From NCBI RefSeq assembly GCF_000417875.1, contig NW_006920869.1:737759-801758 (forward strand): a DNA stretch of 64,000 bases, read 5' to 3'. Positions within the stretch are counted from its first letter, which is position 1. The number at the start of each line of letters is the position of its first letter. A program made the position numbers and the translations under genes. The notes under the pieces were generated by a model that was not told the DNA's origin, searched no databases, and saw nothing but the letters and a program-made list of their open reading frames with translations. Below, piece after piece: positions 42,000 to 52,543 of this stretch. Source of the DNA: Pseudozyma flocculosa PF-1. Lineage: Eukaryota > Basidiomycota > Ustilaginomycetes > Ustilaginales > Ustilaginaceae.

Positions 42000-42443
42000 A
42001 CCATGGGAGCAGTGACGACGACGAGACGACGACGACGACGACGACGACGGCCTGCGTGCGTGGCGTGGCGCCAGGGTTGGTGGGCCAAGAGGTTAGGAGG
42101 CAGCTGGCAAGCAAACCTCCTGGTGGAAGCCTCATCTCTGGCCTGGCCTAGCCTGCCTGCCTGTCTGCTCTTTCTGCGCGCTGGCGCAGCAACCTGCTGG
42201 ACCCTCGCGCTCGTCTGGACGCGTAGAGAGCAACGCACGCCGGCCTGCCTGCCTCCCTCCCTCAACAAACACTCCTCCCTCTGCCACCTCTGGCTCGCCT
42301 GCCTGCTGGCCAGCACCGCCGCTGCACCCTCCTATCTATCCCGCAACCACCAGTCCCCCACGAACAGACTTTTGATATCGGCTCTTTCCTCGCACCGCCT
42401 GCGGGCAGTCTGCCCTCCTCCGGTCATCACCTACAAACAAAAG
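42000..42443. other. Divergent promoter with GAC microsatellite
   Basis: A GAC/ACG run lies at 42014-42050 next to the GNAT start, GGCCTGGCCT at 42140-42149, then a C/T-rich leader before ATG 42444. No gene supported. Confidence 0.5.
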
Positions 42444-45400
42444 ATGCCGGCTCGCTCCTCCGGCCGCGTCGATCCGCTGCTCGGGCCCAAGCAGTCCAGC
42501 TCTGGCCTCTCTTGGTGCCGGGTGGCCATCCATTCCGCCGACTACTGGCTCCTCGGCACTCTCTCGTCGCGTCCAGACAACCTCGCACCGACAGATCGGG
42601 CATGGTCGAGGTTCGACGAGGCCCTCTACGACGATGCTGGCGCACTCTTCCTCCGGCCTCCCCCTCACAAGAGGCCTGATCAGAATCCTCGCGACCCCGA
42701 CACCCCGCTCGAGCAACGCCGACGCACAGACTGCAAGCTATCCACGATGGCCGCCATCGCCATCGCAGAACAGCTAAATCCAGAATTGTCGACGGCAACG
42801 AGCGAACAAGCCTCCCAACTCGAGCGCCAAGTTGCCTCGCTGGCTCCGCACCTCGAAAAGGCCGTGGCCCGCCATCTCTTCGTCAGAGTCTTCGTCAAGA
42901 GCTTCCCACTCGCAGAGTGCTTCTCGTCGAGCGACGTCACTCTCGAAAGGCGCAACGCAGAACGTCGCTTGCCAAGCCTCGTCTGCTCGTTTGCCCGACA
43001 CATGTGTGATAGGGCTCCCCATCTCTACGCCGATGTAAGTCCGGACGATGCGCTCTTCTGCAGCGTCAATCAACTGACCACCATGCCGGATTGGGGCCTA
43101 TTTGCTGCAGCTCTTCTTCGATTTCGTCACAGAGCTTTGGTCCATCTTCAGCCCTCCATTCGAGAACCTCGAGCTTGGGCCGAGCGAACGCGGATGCGTC
43201 CGGGGACTCCGCGCCGCTATTCTCCTCGAAAATTCCCGCGAGAACTCTTGGCCCTTGACCAAGGCTCTATATGTGCTCGATGATCTTGCCGACTGCTTGG
43301 AAGACGACATCACACGGCAAGTTGTCAGCAGCTGTTCGCAACCCGCGAACCCTGTTTACTCGAGCCTTTTGTGCTCCGAAAAGATTCTGGAGGCACGCAT
43401 CTTGCGGGAAGCTGTCCAACGCCTCTGGCGCCGGTCGCTGGAGCGCGCGTACCGGACACCCCGTCACCTCGAGGTATTCAAGATCGAACTCCAGACCTGC
43501 TGGGGCGAGGTGGAGGCCTATGTGCTCTCTCGCTTCCAGATTCGGCTGCTGGACACCCGCCAGAACTGCGAGAAGCTCAGAGATCCCAGCTGCAGAGAGG
43601 AGGTGATCGCCAAATGGGAGGCTGAGAGTCGTGACTGCTTCAGCCAAGGCGGCTGCTCGAGCTATTCAAGACCAATGTCCCTCTTCGACGGCGACACAAA
43701 GCTCGAGGCCTTCGCCGAGACTGCTACCAAGAACGCCTTGGAGCTCTGGAAGAGCACGGAAAAGGACATCGGAGAGGCAGCGAGCTCCACGAGGTTGATG
43801 ATCAGCCGCCTCGCGATGGATGCTGGCGCATTTTCGCTCACGGCCGACGCCATCAAGGCCTTCGAGATCCAAGGCAGCAGCTTCCATGAGTTTGCCCGCG
43901 CGTACCTCTACAAGTGCGAACCTGGGCGCCGACACCTCGGAGATGTCCAATCCCTCACGCAGTCGGAGCTGGGAATGGCGCTGGAGAAGACCCGCGTCTT
44001 TATGAACAAGCACCTCGTCGAGCGCCTCCGAGCGCTTCAGCGCCACGTCCTGCGGGCCACGCGATCCGAGCGACAAGCGGAGCTCGCGCACACCGTTCCT
44101 CTGCACTTTGACACCGATGACCCGGACGACCCCATGCCATTCGAACACGGATTCACCCCCCTCTCGCTCATCAATCTCGCAATCGCGCTACACGCCGCCG
44201 GCCTTTACGTCGTCGAGGCGATGGTCATCGAGGCGGCACTGCAGTCCCCGAGCCGTGTGGAGGAGGACCGCTGGAGGCTGGACCTGACGCAGGCCGACCT
44301 GCGCCATGGCCTTCTAAAGGCCAATCGCCGCGCCGAGAGCCTGGCCGTGGCTGAGCTGCAGCGGGCAAACAGCGAGGCCGATGCGGGGGCCAAGCGAGGC
44401 AAGCCAATCGAGAATGAGGATGGAGATCTCAACGAGACTTCAGCCACGGCTAGTCGCGAACCGCCTGGGGGCGCCGACAGCAGCCAGGCCGGTCAGACAC
44501 CAGCGGCCAAGACCAAGGCTGCGGGCGAATGGAAGTACGACGAGGCGCTCGACACCTGGGTCCTGACGACGCCTGCGACAGCGACGGCGATGCAGCCTGG
44601 CAGCTCCGCGGCTGCTTTGACCTCACGCGAGGCTCCCGTCAACGGCACGCCGCTCAGGAAAGTCGGCGGCAGGCCTTCGACAACGACTGACGACGATGTC
44701 CTGCCGCTCGTCCACGATGACGAGGACCAGGACGAAGGCGAGGTCCTCGACGACAGCATGGGGTCAGACGCGTCTTCTGACGACCAGGCGAGCCCGACAT
44801 TTGACCTCACGAGGAGCCTGCGCAAGCCGGGTCGCAAGGTTGCTGCAGCACCGCGAGCCGGTCCCTCGCAGCGTGGCCGCCCACCGACACAGCCTCTGTT
44901 CCCGCGAGGCAACAGCTTGCCGTCCAGCCCGGTCACGGCGAGAGGCAGGCGGACTCGGTCGCAGGTGTCCGACAGCGACGATGCGAGCGACGACGAGCTC
45001 GACCTCTTCCAAGCGAGGACGCCGCCGCCGCGAAGGCAGCCGAAGCCGGTCCAGCGATACGACGGCGGCAAGGAAAACACCCTGACGGCGGCCGGCACCT
45101 CGCAGTCCGGCGACAGCGGACGTGGCGGCATCGCCGGCGCGTGGCGCATGTTCCGGCCGTTGGACCGGATGCGCAAGCTGGACCGCTCCCTCTCGCTGGG
45201 TCAGATGCCGCTGTCCGGCATGGCCGGCTACCTCTTTGGTGACCGTGGCAATCGCAGCAGCGCGAGGAGCAGCAACGCTCGTGGATCTGCGTCGGTCTCG
45301 GGCCAGCCTGGTAGAGAACAGGGCCGGAGCGGAGAAGCAGGCGCCACGACGGACCCGGAGGCGACGGGACCGGCAGTCCGAACCCCTCCTCGCCGCGCCC

Positions 45401-45741
45401 GCGCTCGGCGGGACGATCAGGCGATGTCGGAGCCAGAGGGCGACGACGATTTTCAGCCGGACGACGACGACTCGGATGCCAACCGAGACGACGACGATGA
45501 CGATGACGACAGCGATCGAGGGCGCGGCGACGACGACGATGACGACGGAGCGGCCGCCACGAAGGCGTACAATCTGCGCAGCAGGCCGTCGGGCGGGCAC
45601 GAACGAGACGTATTGCCCGGGCCCTCGATCAAGCGCAGGAAGGTAGCAAGCGACGGCGTCGAGGTCGTCGTGCCTGCACCCGCCTCTGGTTCCGGCTCTC
45701 GCTCTGGGCCCAGTCGTCGCTGGCCAGTGCTTGACCTCTGA
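42444..45741 (+). CDS. Large nuclear-type protein with acidic disordered C-terminus, unrecognised
   Basis: Exons 42444-43034 and 43111-45741, joined over a 76-nt GTAAGT...CAG intron at phase 0, give 1073 residues. The N-terminal 620 residues are folded and helical, with cysteine-containing helices (for example ALYVLDDLADCLEDDITRQV and LINLAIALHAAGLYVVEAM). About residue 690 stands a short conserved-looking block EWKYDEALDTWVLTTP. The remainder is disordered: acidic runs (DDDDDDDSDRGRGDDDDDD), SP sites, Arg-rich segments (PPRRARARR) and a nuclear-localisation-like KRRKV near the end. The organisation suggests a chromatin or cell-cycle regulator, but no known domain was recognised and the function is open. 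Confidence 0.75.
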
Positions 45742-46001
45742 GCGGCTGGAGCGGAGAAAGCTCGTGACCCGGGCCAACATTTCATTCGACATAGGCGGGC
45801 AGGCAAACGGCTTGGCGTACCTGACGAGCTCAGCAGCATCGAGATCCGCGTAACGGGCAGACCATCCCCATTCGATACCCGCATCCCAGTCCGGCCTCCG
45901 ACGATGCGCTGCACTCAAAGTGGCAGCTTCGATCGGACAAGGCCGCAATGCAAACAAATCACCACATCTACAGACTGAGCATCGAACCTCCCCTCATCGC
46001 G

Positions 46002-48515
46002 CTACGCGTTCCTCTTGCCAAAAAACTTTTCCAGGCCCTTTGGGCGTTTCGGCTTGGCGGGCTTCGTCCTTGCCGGCGGTTGCGAGGCGGTGGGAGGCGC
46101 GGGGGCCTGGGAGAGGGTGACGGCAAAGTGCCAGTCCTGGTGTTCCTCTTTGAGCCGTTCGAGGAGGTAGGGCCTTTCAAACGCCGGCGCATCGACGGGC
46201 GGGTGGAGGAGCGCCGAGCACTCGGGACACTGCCACGTCGGTTGCTCCGCCCCATCTGACGGTGGCGCTCCCGTTTCTTGGCCTGCCGCTGCCGCTGCCG
46301 TTCGAGGGTCTGGGCTTGTCGAGCCTCGCATGGGGGTGATCGGAGCACCTAGTTCTTCATTTGTCGATGATTGGCGGTCGAAAGTGGCTGGCGCTTCTAG
46401 CGGCGATGATGCTGCCTTTGGCGTGGCGGCGTCGGAGGTGCTGGCCTCTCCGTTCAACGTCACGCCGGGCGGAGGGAGGTCGACCATCCTCTGCTTCTCG
46501 TCGGCCCGCCCGCGTTCAAACATGTCGTCGAGCCTCAGCCGTTTGCGCTTCTTGGTCGGTGTCGTCGCGGCCGAGCTCGACGACGCCGACGCGTCTGGCC
46601 TAGGCGTCGTCGACGATGACGACGACGACGACGACGCTGCTGTTGTCGTCGAAGCGGCGGAGCGGTCGACAGCGCCCAAGAAGCCAGCGATGCCCCTCTG
46701 TCCGGCCTCGCCCTCCTCGAGGCCGCTGAAACCCAGCGCGATCGTGAGCACCTTTCCGCCCTCGACGGAGCCGCCGCCGCTGGGCTCGAGGGCATCGCCT
46801 ACGCTGTCGCGCCACAGCTTCTCGCCCTTTTTGAGGATGACGGCGGCCAGCTCCTCGTTGCTGCGCGAGTTGACAAAGGGGAAGGCGACCTGCCTCGAGC
46901 GGGGCACCGAGCCGGCGCGGATGTAGCGCAGCACGAGCGTCTTTGGCCACAGGCTGAGGCGTTCCGACCTGGCTTCGTTGAGGCGGATCGACAGCTCAGT
47001 GGCGAGGATCTGGAGCCAGTGGAGCGCCTCGTCGGCACGCTGGATGGGCGGGCGCACCGACTTGCTCGCCAGCATCGTCTGGTTGTTTACGCGCTCGCGC
47101 ACCTCCGAGTGGTCGATGCCGCGCAGCACATTGTACACCCACCGCGCCTCTTCGCCAAACTTGGCCTGCATCTCGTCGAGCGTCACGCTCCACAGGTCGG
47201 CCACCGTCGACGACGCCCACTCCTGCCCGATGGCCGTGCCCAGCTTGCCGCCAAGGAAGCGGATCTTCATGTAGGGCAGGCTCGAGAAGAAGTTGGGCAC
47301 CGAGCACGGCCGCATGATCGTCTGGCCGTTGGGCTTGCGCCATGACGAGCACAGCTTCGACAGTGTCTTGTTGGACGCGATGCCCGCCGACGTCGTGTAT
47401 CCGAGCTCGTCGATGACATTCTGCCGCACCTTGTTCATCAGCTCGGCGCCGAGGGCGAGGGCCACGTCGGTCCACGTCGTCTCGCCGTACTCGATGGCGT
47501 CCCAGAGCGCCTCTTCCTCGTCGAGCTCTTCGGGCTGCGACGAGATCGGATCGGTGAGGCCCTCGGAGTGCGAGCCCCACGAGCAGGGAGCCGGCTTGGC
47601 CTCGCCGTTGACTTCGCCCTCGAGACCCACGTGTCCCGCGCCCACGGGAGCATCGACCAGCAGCGCCGCCTTGGCCACCTGCTTCTCTGGCCTCCCAATG
47701 CCCGTCGACTTGCCCACTTCGCCCGTCTTTGGGATGACGTGGCCCAGCTTCTGCCACTGCTTGAGCCCGATCCTCGGCGCCGGCGGTAGCGGGCAGTCCA
47801 TGCCCTTGATGCCCTTGGCAGGGTCGTCCTTGGGCACGTTCTTGAGCTGCGGGAAGCGTTCGACCATCAGCTTGCGCACCTCGATGGTGAGGTCAAAGTA
47901 GGACTCGTCGATTGACGCCTTCTCCACCGCGCCCGACGGACACGTCTTCTTGAAGATGCTGAGGATCTTGTTCGATTCCTTGCGATACGGGTCGAGGCTG
48001 ACCTTGTGCGTCTCGGGCTGCGGATTCTCGTGGTAGTCGGCCTGGTTGCTTCCGTGGGCGTAGGTGGCGACGTGGACGAGGCGGAGATCGGGGCACTTCT
48101 TGAGCGCCTCGGGGATCGACTCGAACCGCGAGATGCCCATGTCGCGGGCGGGGTAGTTGACGGCGATGAGACCTTGCCACTGCTGCACCGCTATTGGCAC
48201 CTTGGTGGCGTCGAGGCCGAGACGCGACGCTTCGAACTGGGCATAGGCGGCATCGACGTCGCAGTGGGCCACGACGCGCAGCGGGTTGGTCGGGTTGAGC
48301 GTGCCGGCAGAGAGGAGGTGCTTGTAGGTGATGACTGGCCACGGTGGGGGACCGTTGACGTGGGGCTGCACCTCGAGATTGGTGTGGCTGGGTATCGGCC
48401 GATCCTCGGGCGGGGCCTGCAGCGACGGGGCGTTCTGAAAGGGGCTGTGGGCGTCTATCCCAGGTGCCGAAAGCGTGGCAGGGTAGCGCTGGGCAGCCTT
48501 CTTTGGTGAAGACAT
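46002..48515 (-). CDS. RAD30: DNA polymerase eta (Rad30)
   Basis: Single-exon frame of 837 residues. A Y-family translesion polymerase that copies past UV-induced thymine dimers. Catalytic carboxylates are in HCDVDAAYAQFE (about residue 84) and SIDESYFDLT. A long insertion (about residues 240-330) interrupts the palm, as in other fungal Rad30 proteins. The helix-hairpin region YTTSAGIASNKTLSKLCSSW follows, then the little-finger domain. Near the C-terminus CPECSALL...HQDWHFA forms a ubiquitin-binding zinc finger (UBZ, C2H2 type), and the protein ends LEKFFGKRNA, a PCNA-interacting (PIP) box. The two Ser/Ala-rich stretches before the UBZ are disordered, with a KKRKRLRLDDMF basic patch. Confidence 0.95.
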   Translation of the reverse strand: MSSPKKAAQRYPATLSAPGIDAHSPFQNAPSLQAPPEDRPIPSHTNLEVQPHVNGPPPWPVITYKHLLSAGTLNPTNPLRVVAHCDVDAAYAQFEASRLGLDATKVPIAVQQWQGLIAVNYPARDMGISRFESIPEALKKCPDLRLVHVATYAHGSNQADYHENPQPETHKVSLDPYRKESNKILSIFKKTCPSGAVEKASIDESYFDLTIEVRKLMVERFPQLKNVPKDDPAKGIKGMDCPLPPAPRIGLKQWQKLGHVIPKTGEVGKSTGIGRPEKQVAKAALLVDAPVGAGHVGLEGEVNGEAKPAPCSWGSHSEGLTDPISSQPEELDEEEALWDAIEYGETTWTDVALALGAELMNKVRQNVIDELGYTTSAGIASNKTLSKLCSSWRKPNGQTIMRPCSVPNFFSSLPYMKIRFLGGKLGTAIGQEWASSTVADLWSVTLDEMQAKFGEEARWVYNVLRGIDHSEVRERVNNQTMLASKSVRPPIQRADEALHWLQILATELSIRLNEARSERLSLWPKTLVLRYIRAGSVPRSRQVAFPFVNSRSNEELAAVILKKGEKLWRDSVGDALEPSGGGSVEGGKVLTIALGFSGLEEGEAGQRGIAGFLGAVDRSAASTTTAASSSSSSSSTTPRPDASASSSSAATTPTKKRKRLRLDDMFERGRADEKQRMVDLPPPGVTLNGEASTSDAATPKAASSPLEAPATFDRQSSTNEELGAPITPMRGSTSPDPRTAAAAAGQETGAPPSDGAEQPTWQCPECSALLHPPVDAPAFERPYLLERLKEEHQDWHFAVTLSQAPAPPTASQPPARTKPAKPKRPKGLEKFFGKRNA

Positions 48516-48960
48516 GGTCGCAGTGGCGAACGGTCGAGCAGGCGTTAGGGTTTGGCAAGCTGCAGTCGGCTACCTTTGTCGAGGCATGGTCGGCGAGCAG
48601 ACGTGCTGGCGTGGTCCAACGGCCTCGGAGCAGAGCAAAGGACGAAAGAAAGTCTGCTGGAGGTGGCAAGGGTGTCTCGGTGTCGATGAGGTCGAGGTGG
48701 AAGGTGGTCGGAGGAGGCTCAGCAAACACGCCAGCATCGACCTGGATCCAGGCCCTCTGCTCCCCCTCCACAAGGCAAACAACACGCCTGGAGAAAACAA
48801 AACCGCCGTCGATGGCGCGCCGCCGGCAATCTACGCGATCCGCACCAGGCTTCGGGCGCGTCGATGGTGGGCCTCCGGCACGGAAGGAACAGTATTGGCA
48901 TGCTATGGTGACGATGATGCTGCGAGTGGCCTCGTAGACGCTTCTTTACGAGCCCGTCGG
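48516..48960. other. Intergenic region upstream of RAD30
   Basis: Short leader of RAD30 and the 3' flank of the MMTAG2-like gene. Nothing else recognised. Confidence 0.4.
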
Positions 48961-50270
48961 CTAGTCCGCACGATTTCGCCTCGGCGACATCTGCGCAAGA
49001 TCGGATCTTTTCGGCGGTGGCGAACGCTCTCGCTCACGCCCGACCGGCCGAGGGCGGCCAGACTCGCCGTTGGGACGGTCTTCGCCCCGCCTGTACGGAT
49101 CATCGTAGCGTCTTTCCCGATCTCCGCGGTGGCGATCGTCTCTGTCTGTGCCGTTGGGTGACCTGCGGCGAGCCCGACGTCGTTCGTCGTCGTCTTCGAT
49201 GTGGCGGTGCGGCCTGCCCGTCGCCCTGAATCCATCGTCGTCTCGTCGGCTCGGTACGTCGAGGTCCGTGCCTCGAGCGTCGGGACCAGAACGATGACGG
49301 GCTGCACGATCGTCGTCTAGCGACCGCCTCTGGCTAGAGTCGCGCGCAGATCCCCGCGATCGCCGCCCGCTGGCACCCGGCGACCTTGACCTGCTCCTTG
49401 GCCTGTCGTCTCTTCGACGACGCGGCTCGTCATCGCGGTGCCTGTGCTCGTGGCCGTGCCTGTGTCTGTGCTCGTGCCCATGCCTGCGATCGCGGTCCTC
49501 GTCTCTCGATCGGGACCGGTGGCGACGTCCGCCGTCTTCGGCTTCTCTGCGCCGCCGCCTCTCCTCTCTCTCGGCCTCCTTCCGCTCTCGCTTCTCCTCC
49601 TTGAGCTTCCTCTTGACCTCCTCCTTGGCCAGCTTCTTGGCCAGCTTGCGATCCTCTTCGGTGACGCCTTCCGCTTCGCCCTCGACCGGCGCTGGTGCGT
49701 CCGGAGCGTCTGGGTTCCACCTCCGCTTGGTCGGATCGAGCGGGGCAGTGTTGGCGCCCGTCCTCGCACCGCGACTCGAGCTCGCCGATGCGCCAGCCAG
49801 GAGGTGCGAGCCGACCGCCGGCTCTCCAAGCGTGGCAGCAGGTGGCGCGATCCCCCTGTCGTTGTTGCGAGAGATGAGAATGGCGAATCAGCTGGTCAGT
49901 CAGGCCCTAGCCAGCGGAGGTGCGGTGACTGGCAGTCCCAGCGCGAGCACTCACAGCTTGGCGTACAGGGCCTCTTCCTCCATCTTCTTGACGCGCCTCA
50001 GCTCCTCTCTGCGCTCCTCGTCCTTGTCCGACGCCTTGTCCTTGTTGTACCAGTGGATATCGCGACCGGCCTGCCATCTCCCCTGCGGCGCATTGACCGA
50101 GTTGCCCAGGTAGAATTCGCGGTCCTTGTCGTTCTTGACGTCCTCCCAGGAGAAGTTGCCCGCTCCGCCTCGAGCTCCGGGCCTGGGCAGCGCGACCACG
50201 TCGATGTCAGTCGATCGTGCGCCGACGGCTCGTGAGGCCGAGGACTGACTCACCTGCTCTGATGATACAT
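48961..50270 (-). CDS. MMTAG2-like protein with RS/His-rich tail
   Basis: Three exons (50254-50270, 49955-50182, 48961-49855) give 379 residues. The first exon is 17 nt, coding MYHQS plus part of an Arg codon. The conserved N-terminus (MYHQSRPGARGGAGNFSWEDV, then KDREFYLGNSVNAPQGRWQ and RDIHWYNK) matches the MMTAG2 kinase-phosphorylation domain found in animals and fungi. Exon 2 ends in a charged helix (ERREELRRVKKMEEEALYAKL). Exon 3 encodes a lysine/glutamate-rich coiled coil followed by RS, RD and RH repeats, including HEHRHRHGHEHRHR. Such tails are typical of splicing-associated proteins, so a nuclear role in RNA processing is inferred; the molecular function of the family is not established. 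Confidence 0.85.
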
Positions 50271-50665
50271 GGCCGCTGCTGTAGGACGAGGGCTGTATAA
50301 GGATCGGAGGCGGTGATTGCAGAGTGTCCGCTACACGGTGTCGGTGAGGGTCGAGACGAAAGGAGAGCATTTCTGGTCGCATTTTGGGCCCGAGTTTCCC
50401 CTCATGGCCTCCCCCCTCGCGGACCTCGGGGAAAATTGGATGTGGAGCTCCCAAAGCTGCAAGCAAGCCGGCAGCGCCACGGTCAGACCACCTCACCTCA
50501 CTTGATCCTCCCCCCCGCCGATGCAGCCGATGCGCTTGGACTCGACAGACCACACAAACAGGCCGACTCGGACCGAGCACGAGGAGGATGCAGATGGCTT
50601 TGGCTGTCGCACAGAGAGCGTGTGGAAAGTACAGGAGCGATGGAACCAAGGAACGACGACCGCGG
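50271..50665. other. Intergenic gap
   Basis: Leader of the MMTAG2-like gene and 3' flank of the cytidylyltransferase gene. Nothing recognised. Confidence 0.4.
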
Positions 50666-52543
50666 CTACTCGTCCGGTTTAAAGGCGAGGTGGCTCAACC
50701 CGACCTTGGCCAGCTTCTTGTCGAGCGTGCCGGTGCGGTAGACCTCGGCGACGCGGCCGAGCAGCTCGCTGGTGCTGACGCCCTCGGTCCTCCTCGTCGG
50801 GAGGAAGCGGCCCTGCTTCTTGACGAAGCCGTAGACGTCCTCGATGCCCTTGCCCTCGTAGGGCAGCTCGTCGTGGGCCACATAGTCAATCTCCATGGCG
50901 TCAATGAGGTTCTGGTCGATGACCCACGGCGCGTCCTCGAGCACCTCGTCGACCCAGCGGCAGTTGCGCACGCACTCGTACCGCTCCGCCGACGAGAAAA
51001 TCGGCTTGTTCTTGTGCGAGCTGCAGCTGTACGACGAGACGACGCCGACAATGAGGTGCACGTTGGGGAACGACAGCTTGGCCTGGCGCAGCTGCAGGGC
51101 ATGCGCGTAGTGGAAGAGATCGTACACGCCGTCGGCGTAGATGCGGATCGGCCTCTCCTTGCCGTCCTTGCCGATCCTGCGCGGCGGCTTGTTGATCGAG
51201 TAGTCGCGCTTCGGGTCCGGGTTGAAGATGGCGTCGTGCACCCACCGCCGGATGTCTTCAGCGCTGGCGATATGGCTCGAGTCGAAGCTCTCCTCCTTGG
51301 CGTTGTCGCCGTCCGGGTGGCAGTCCGGATGCCGCGAGCCGACCACCTGGATATACGTGCGCGAGGGCACCTGGTCGGGAGCGGTGCAGGAGCTGCCCGT
51401 AGATGTGGCCGCCGTGCCCGGGGTCTGGGAGGGAGAGGCCACCGAGGGGCCCACAGGCCCACGGTCCGACGTCATCTCTGGCCGACCGCCTCCGCTGATC
51501 TGAACGCTGACTGGGGTGCGGGCGGCGTACTCGACATCGCCATCGTACGGAGTCGCGCCGTCCGTCGTCGTACCGCCATCGACGTCGCTGTCGAGGGTGG
51601 TGCTGCTGCTGTCACGCAAGCTCGCAGCAGCAGCCGAGAGCTGGTGCGGATTTGACCCCTTCCGCTTGCCTGCACCGCCGCCCTGGACCTGCGCATGCCC
51701 AGTCGCTGCTGATTTCCCCTCGGCACCATGCGAAGTCGTCAGCTCCCTGACTGGCTCGACTGTCGCACGCGGCGTGACAACAGCACTGCCCTGCACCGCG
51801 ACGCCTGTGGTCGCGGCCGAAGAGCCAGGCGTGTCTGCCGACTGCTTCGCGAGGGATGCCGAGGTGGCCGGCAAGGCGTCAAGGCTGAGACCCGTCGCTG
51901 CCTTGGCAGATCGACCGGCCGCGTCTTGCTGCCGGTGAGAGACGACCTTGGGCAGAAGGTCGGCCGACGAGGAGCTCGAGAGGGTCGATGCGGCGTTGGC
52001 GAGCGTCACGCCGACGCTGGGTCGGGTCGCCGCATACTCCTCGTCGGACGAGGCTGCATGACCGAGCTGCTGCTGCTGCGCGGCCCGGAGCTGGGCGTGA
52101 CCCAGAGCAGGTGCCGCCTTGGGCGGGCTTGAGCTCGAGGGGGTGCGATCCTCGGGGTTGCCCTTGAACTTGTGCGATTGCGACAGGGGGTGGGGCTTGG
52201 ACTCGATCAGGGCCTGGTCGCGGTCATTGGGCGGGATGGATGCGGTGGAGGAAGAGACGGGCACGGCAACGACGCTGCCGGTGCTGGGCTGCTGGTGGTG
52301 GTGTCTGAGCGAGGCGATGGAAGCGTCGTCGTCGAAAGTCTCCTCCTGGTCGTCATTGTCCTCTTCGGACGCGTCTCTGGACGAAGAGATGAAGTTGTTG
52401 GTGCTGCCCTCGTCGTCTTCGAGTTCCTGCTGCAGATGCGAGTGCGGATGCTTCTTCTTGCGTCGGGAGGGGTCGACGACGTGGCCGTGGTGGTGGTGAT
52501 GGTGATGGTGGTGGTGCGCCGCTCTCTGCGGTGGTTGCGCCAT
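50666..52543 (-). CDS. PCT1: Choline-phosphate cytidylyltransferase
   Basis: Single-exon frame of 625 residues. Residues 1-460 are disordered and low in complexity (a His run near residue 12, acidic and Ser-rich blocks). The catalytic domain occupies 464-610: RIYADGVYDLFHYAHALQLRQAK, FPNVHLIVGV, RYECVRNCRWVDEV, IDYVAHDELPY and RTEGVSTSE at 586-594. It makes CDP-choline from phosphocholine and CTP, the rate-limiting step of the Kennedy pathway. Two oddities: the normally HxGH nucleotide-binding signature reads HYAH (478-481), and the protein stops about 30 residues after the RTEGVSTS block, so no long amphipathic membrane-binding helix follows. The rest of the signature set is intact, so an active enzyme is expected. 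Confidence 0.9.
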   Translation of the reverse strand: MAQPPQRAAHHHHHHHHHHGHVVDPSRRKKKHPHSHLQQELEDDEGSTNNFISSSRDASEEDNDDQEETFDDDASIASLRHHHQQPSTGSVVAVPVSSSTASIPPNDRDQALIESKPHPLSQSHKFKGNPEDRTPSSSSPPKAAPALGHAQLRAAQQQQLGHAASSDEEYAATRPSVGVTLANAASTLSSSSSADLLPKVVSHRQQDAAGRSAKAATGLSLDALPATSASLAKQSADTPGSSAATTGVAVQGSAVVTPRATVEPVRELTTSHGAEGKSAATGHAQVQGGGAGKRKGSNPHQLSAAAASLRDSSSTTLDSDVDGGTTTDGATPYDGDVEYAARTPVSVQISGGGRPEMTSDRGPVGPSVASPSQTPGTAATSTGSSCTAPDQVPSRTYIQVVGSRHPDCHPDGDNAKEESFDSSHIASAEDIRRWVHDAIFNPDPKRDYSINKPPRRIGKDGKERPIRIYADGVYDLFHYAHALQLRQAKLSFPNVHLIVGVVSSYSCSSHKNKPIFSSAERYECVRNCRWVDEVLEDAPWVIDQNLIDAMEIDYVAHDELPYEGKGIEDVYGFVKKQGRFLPTRRTEGVSTSELLGRVAEVYRTGTLDKKLAKVGLSHLAFKPDE

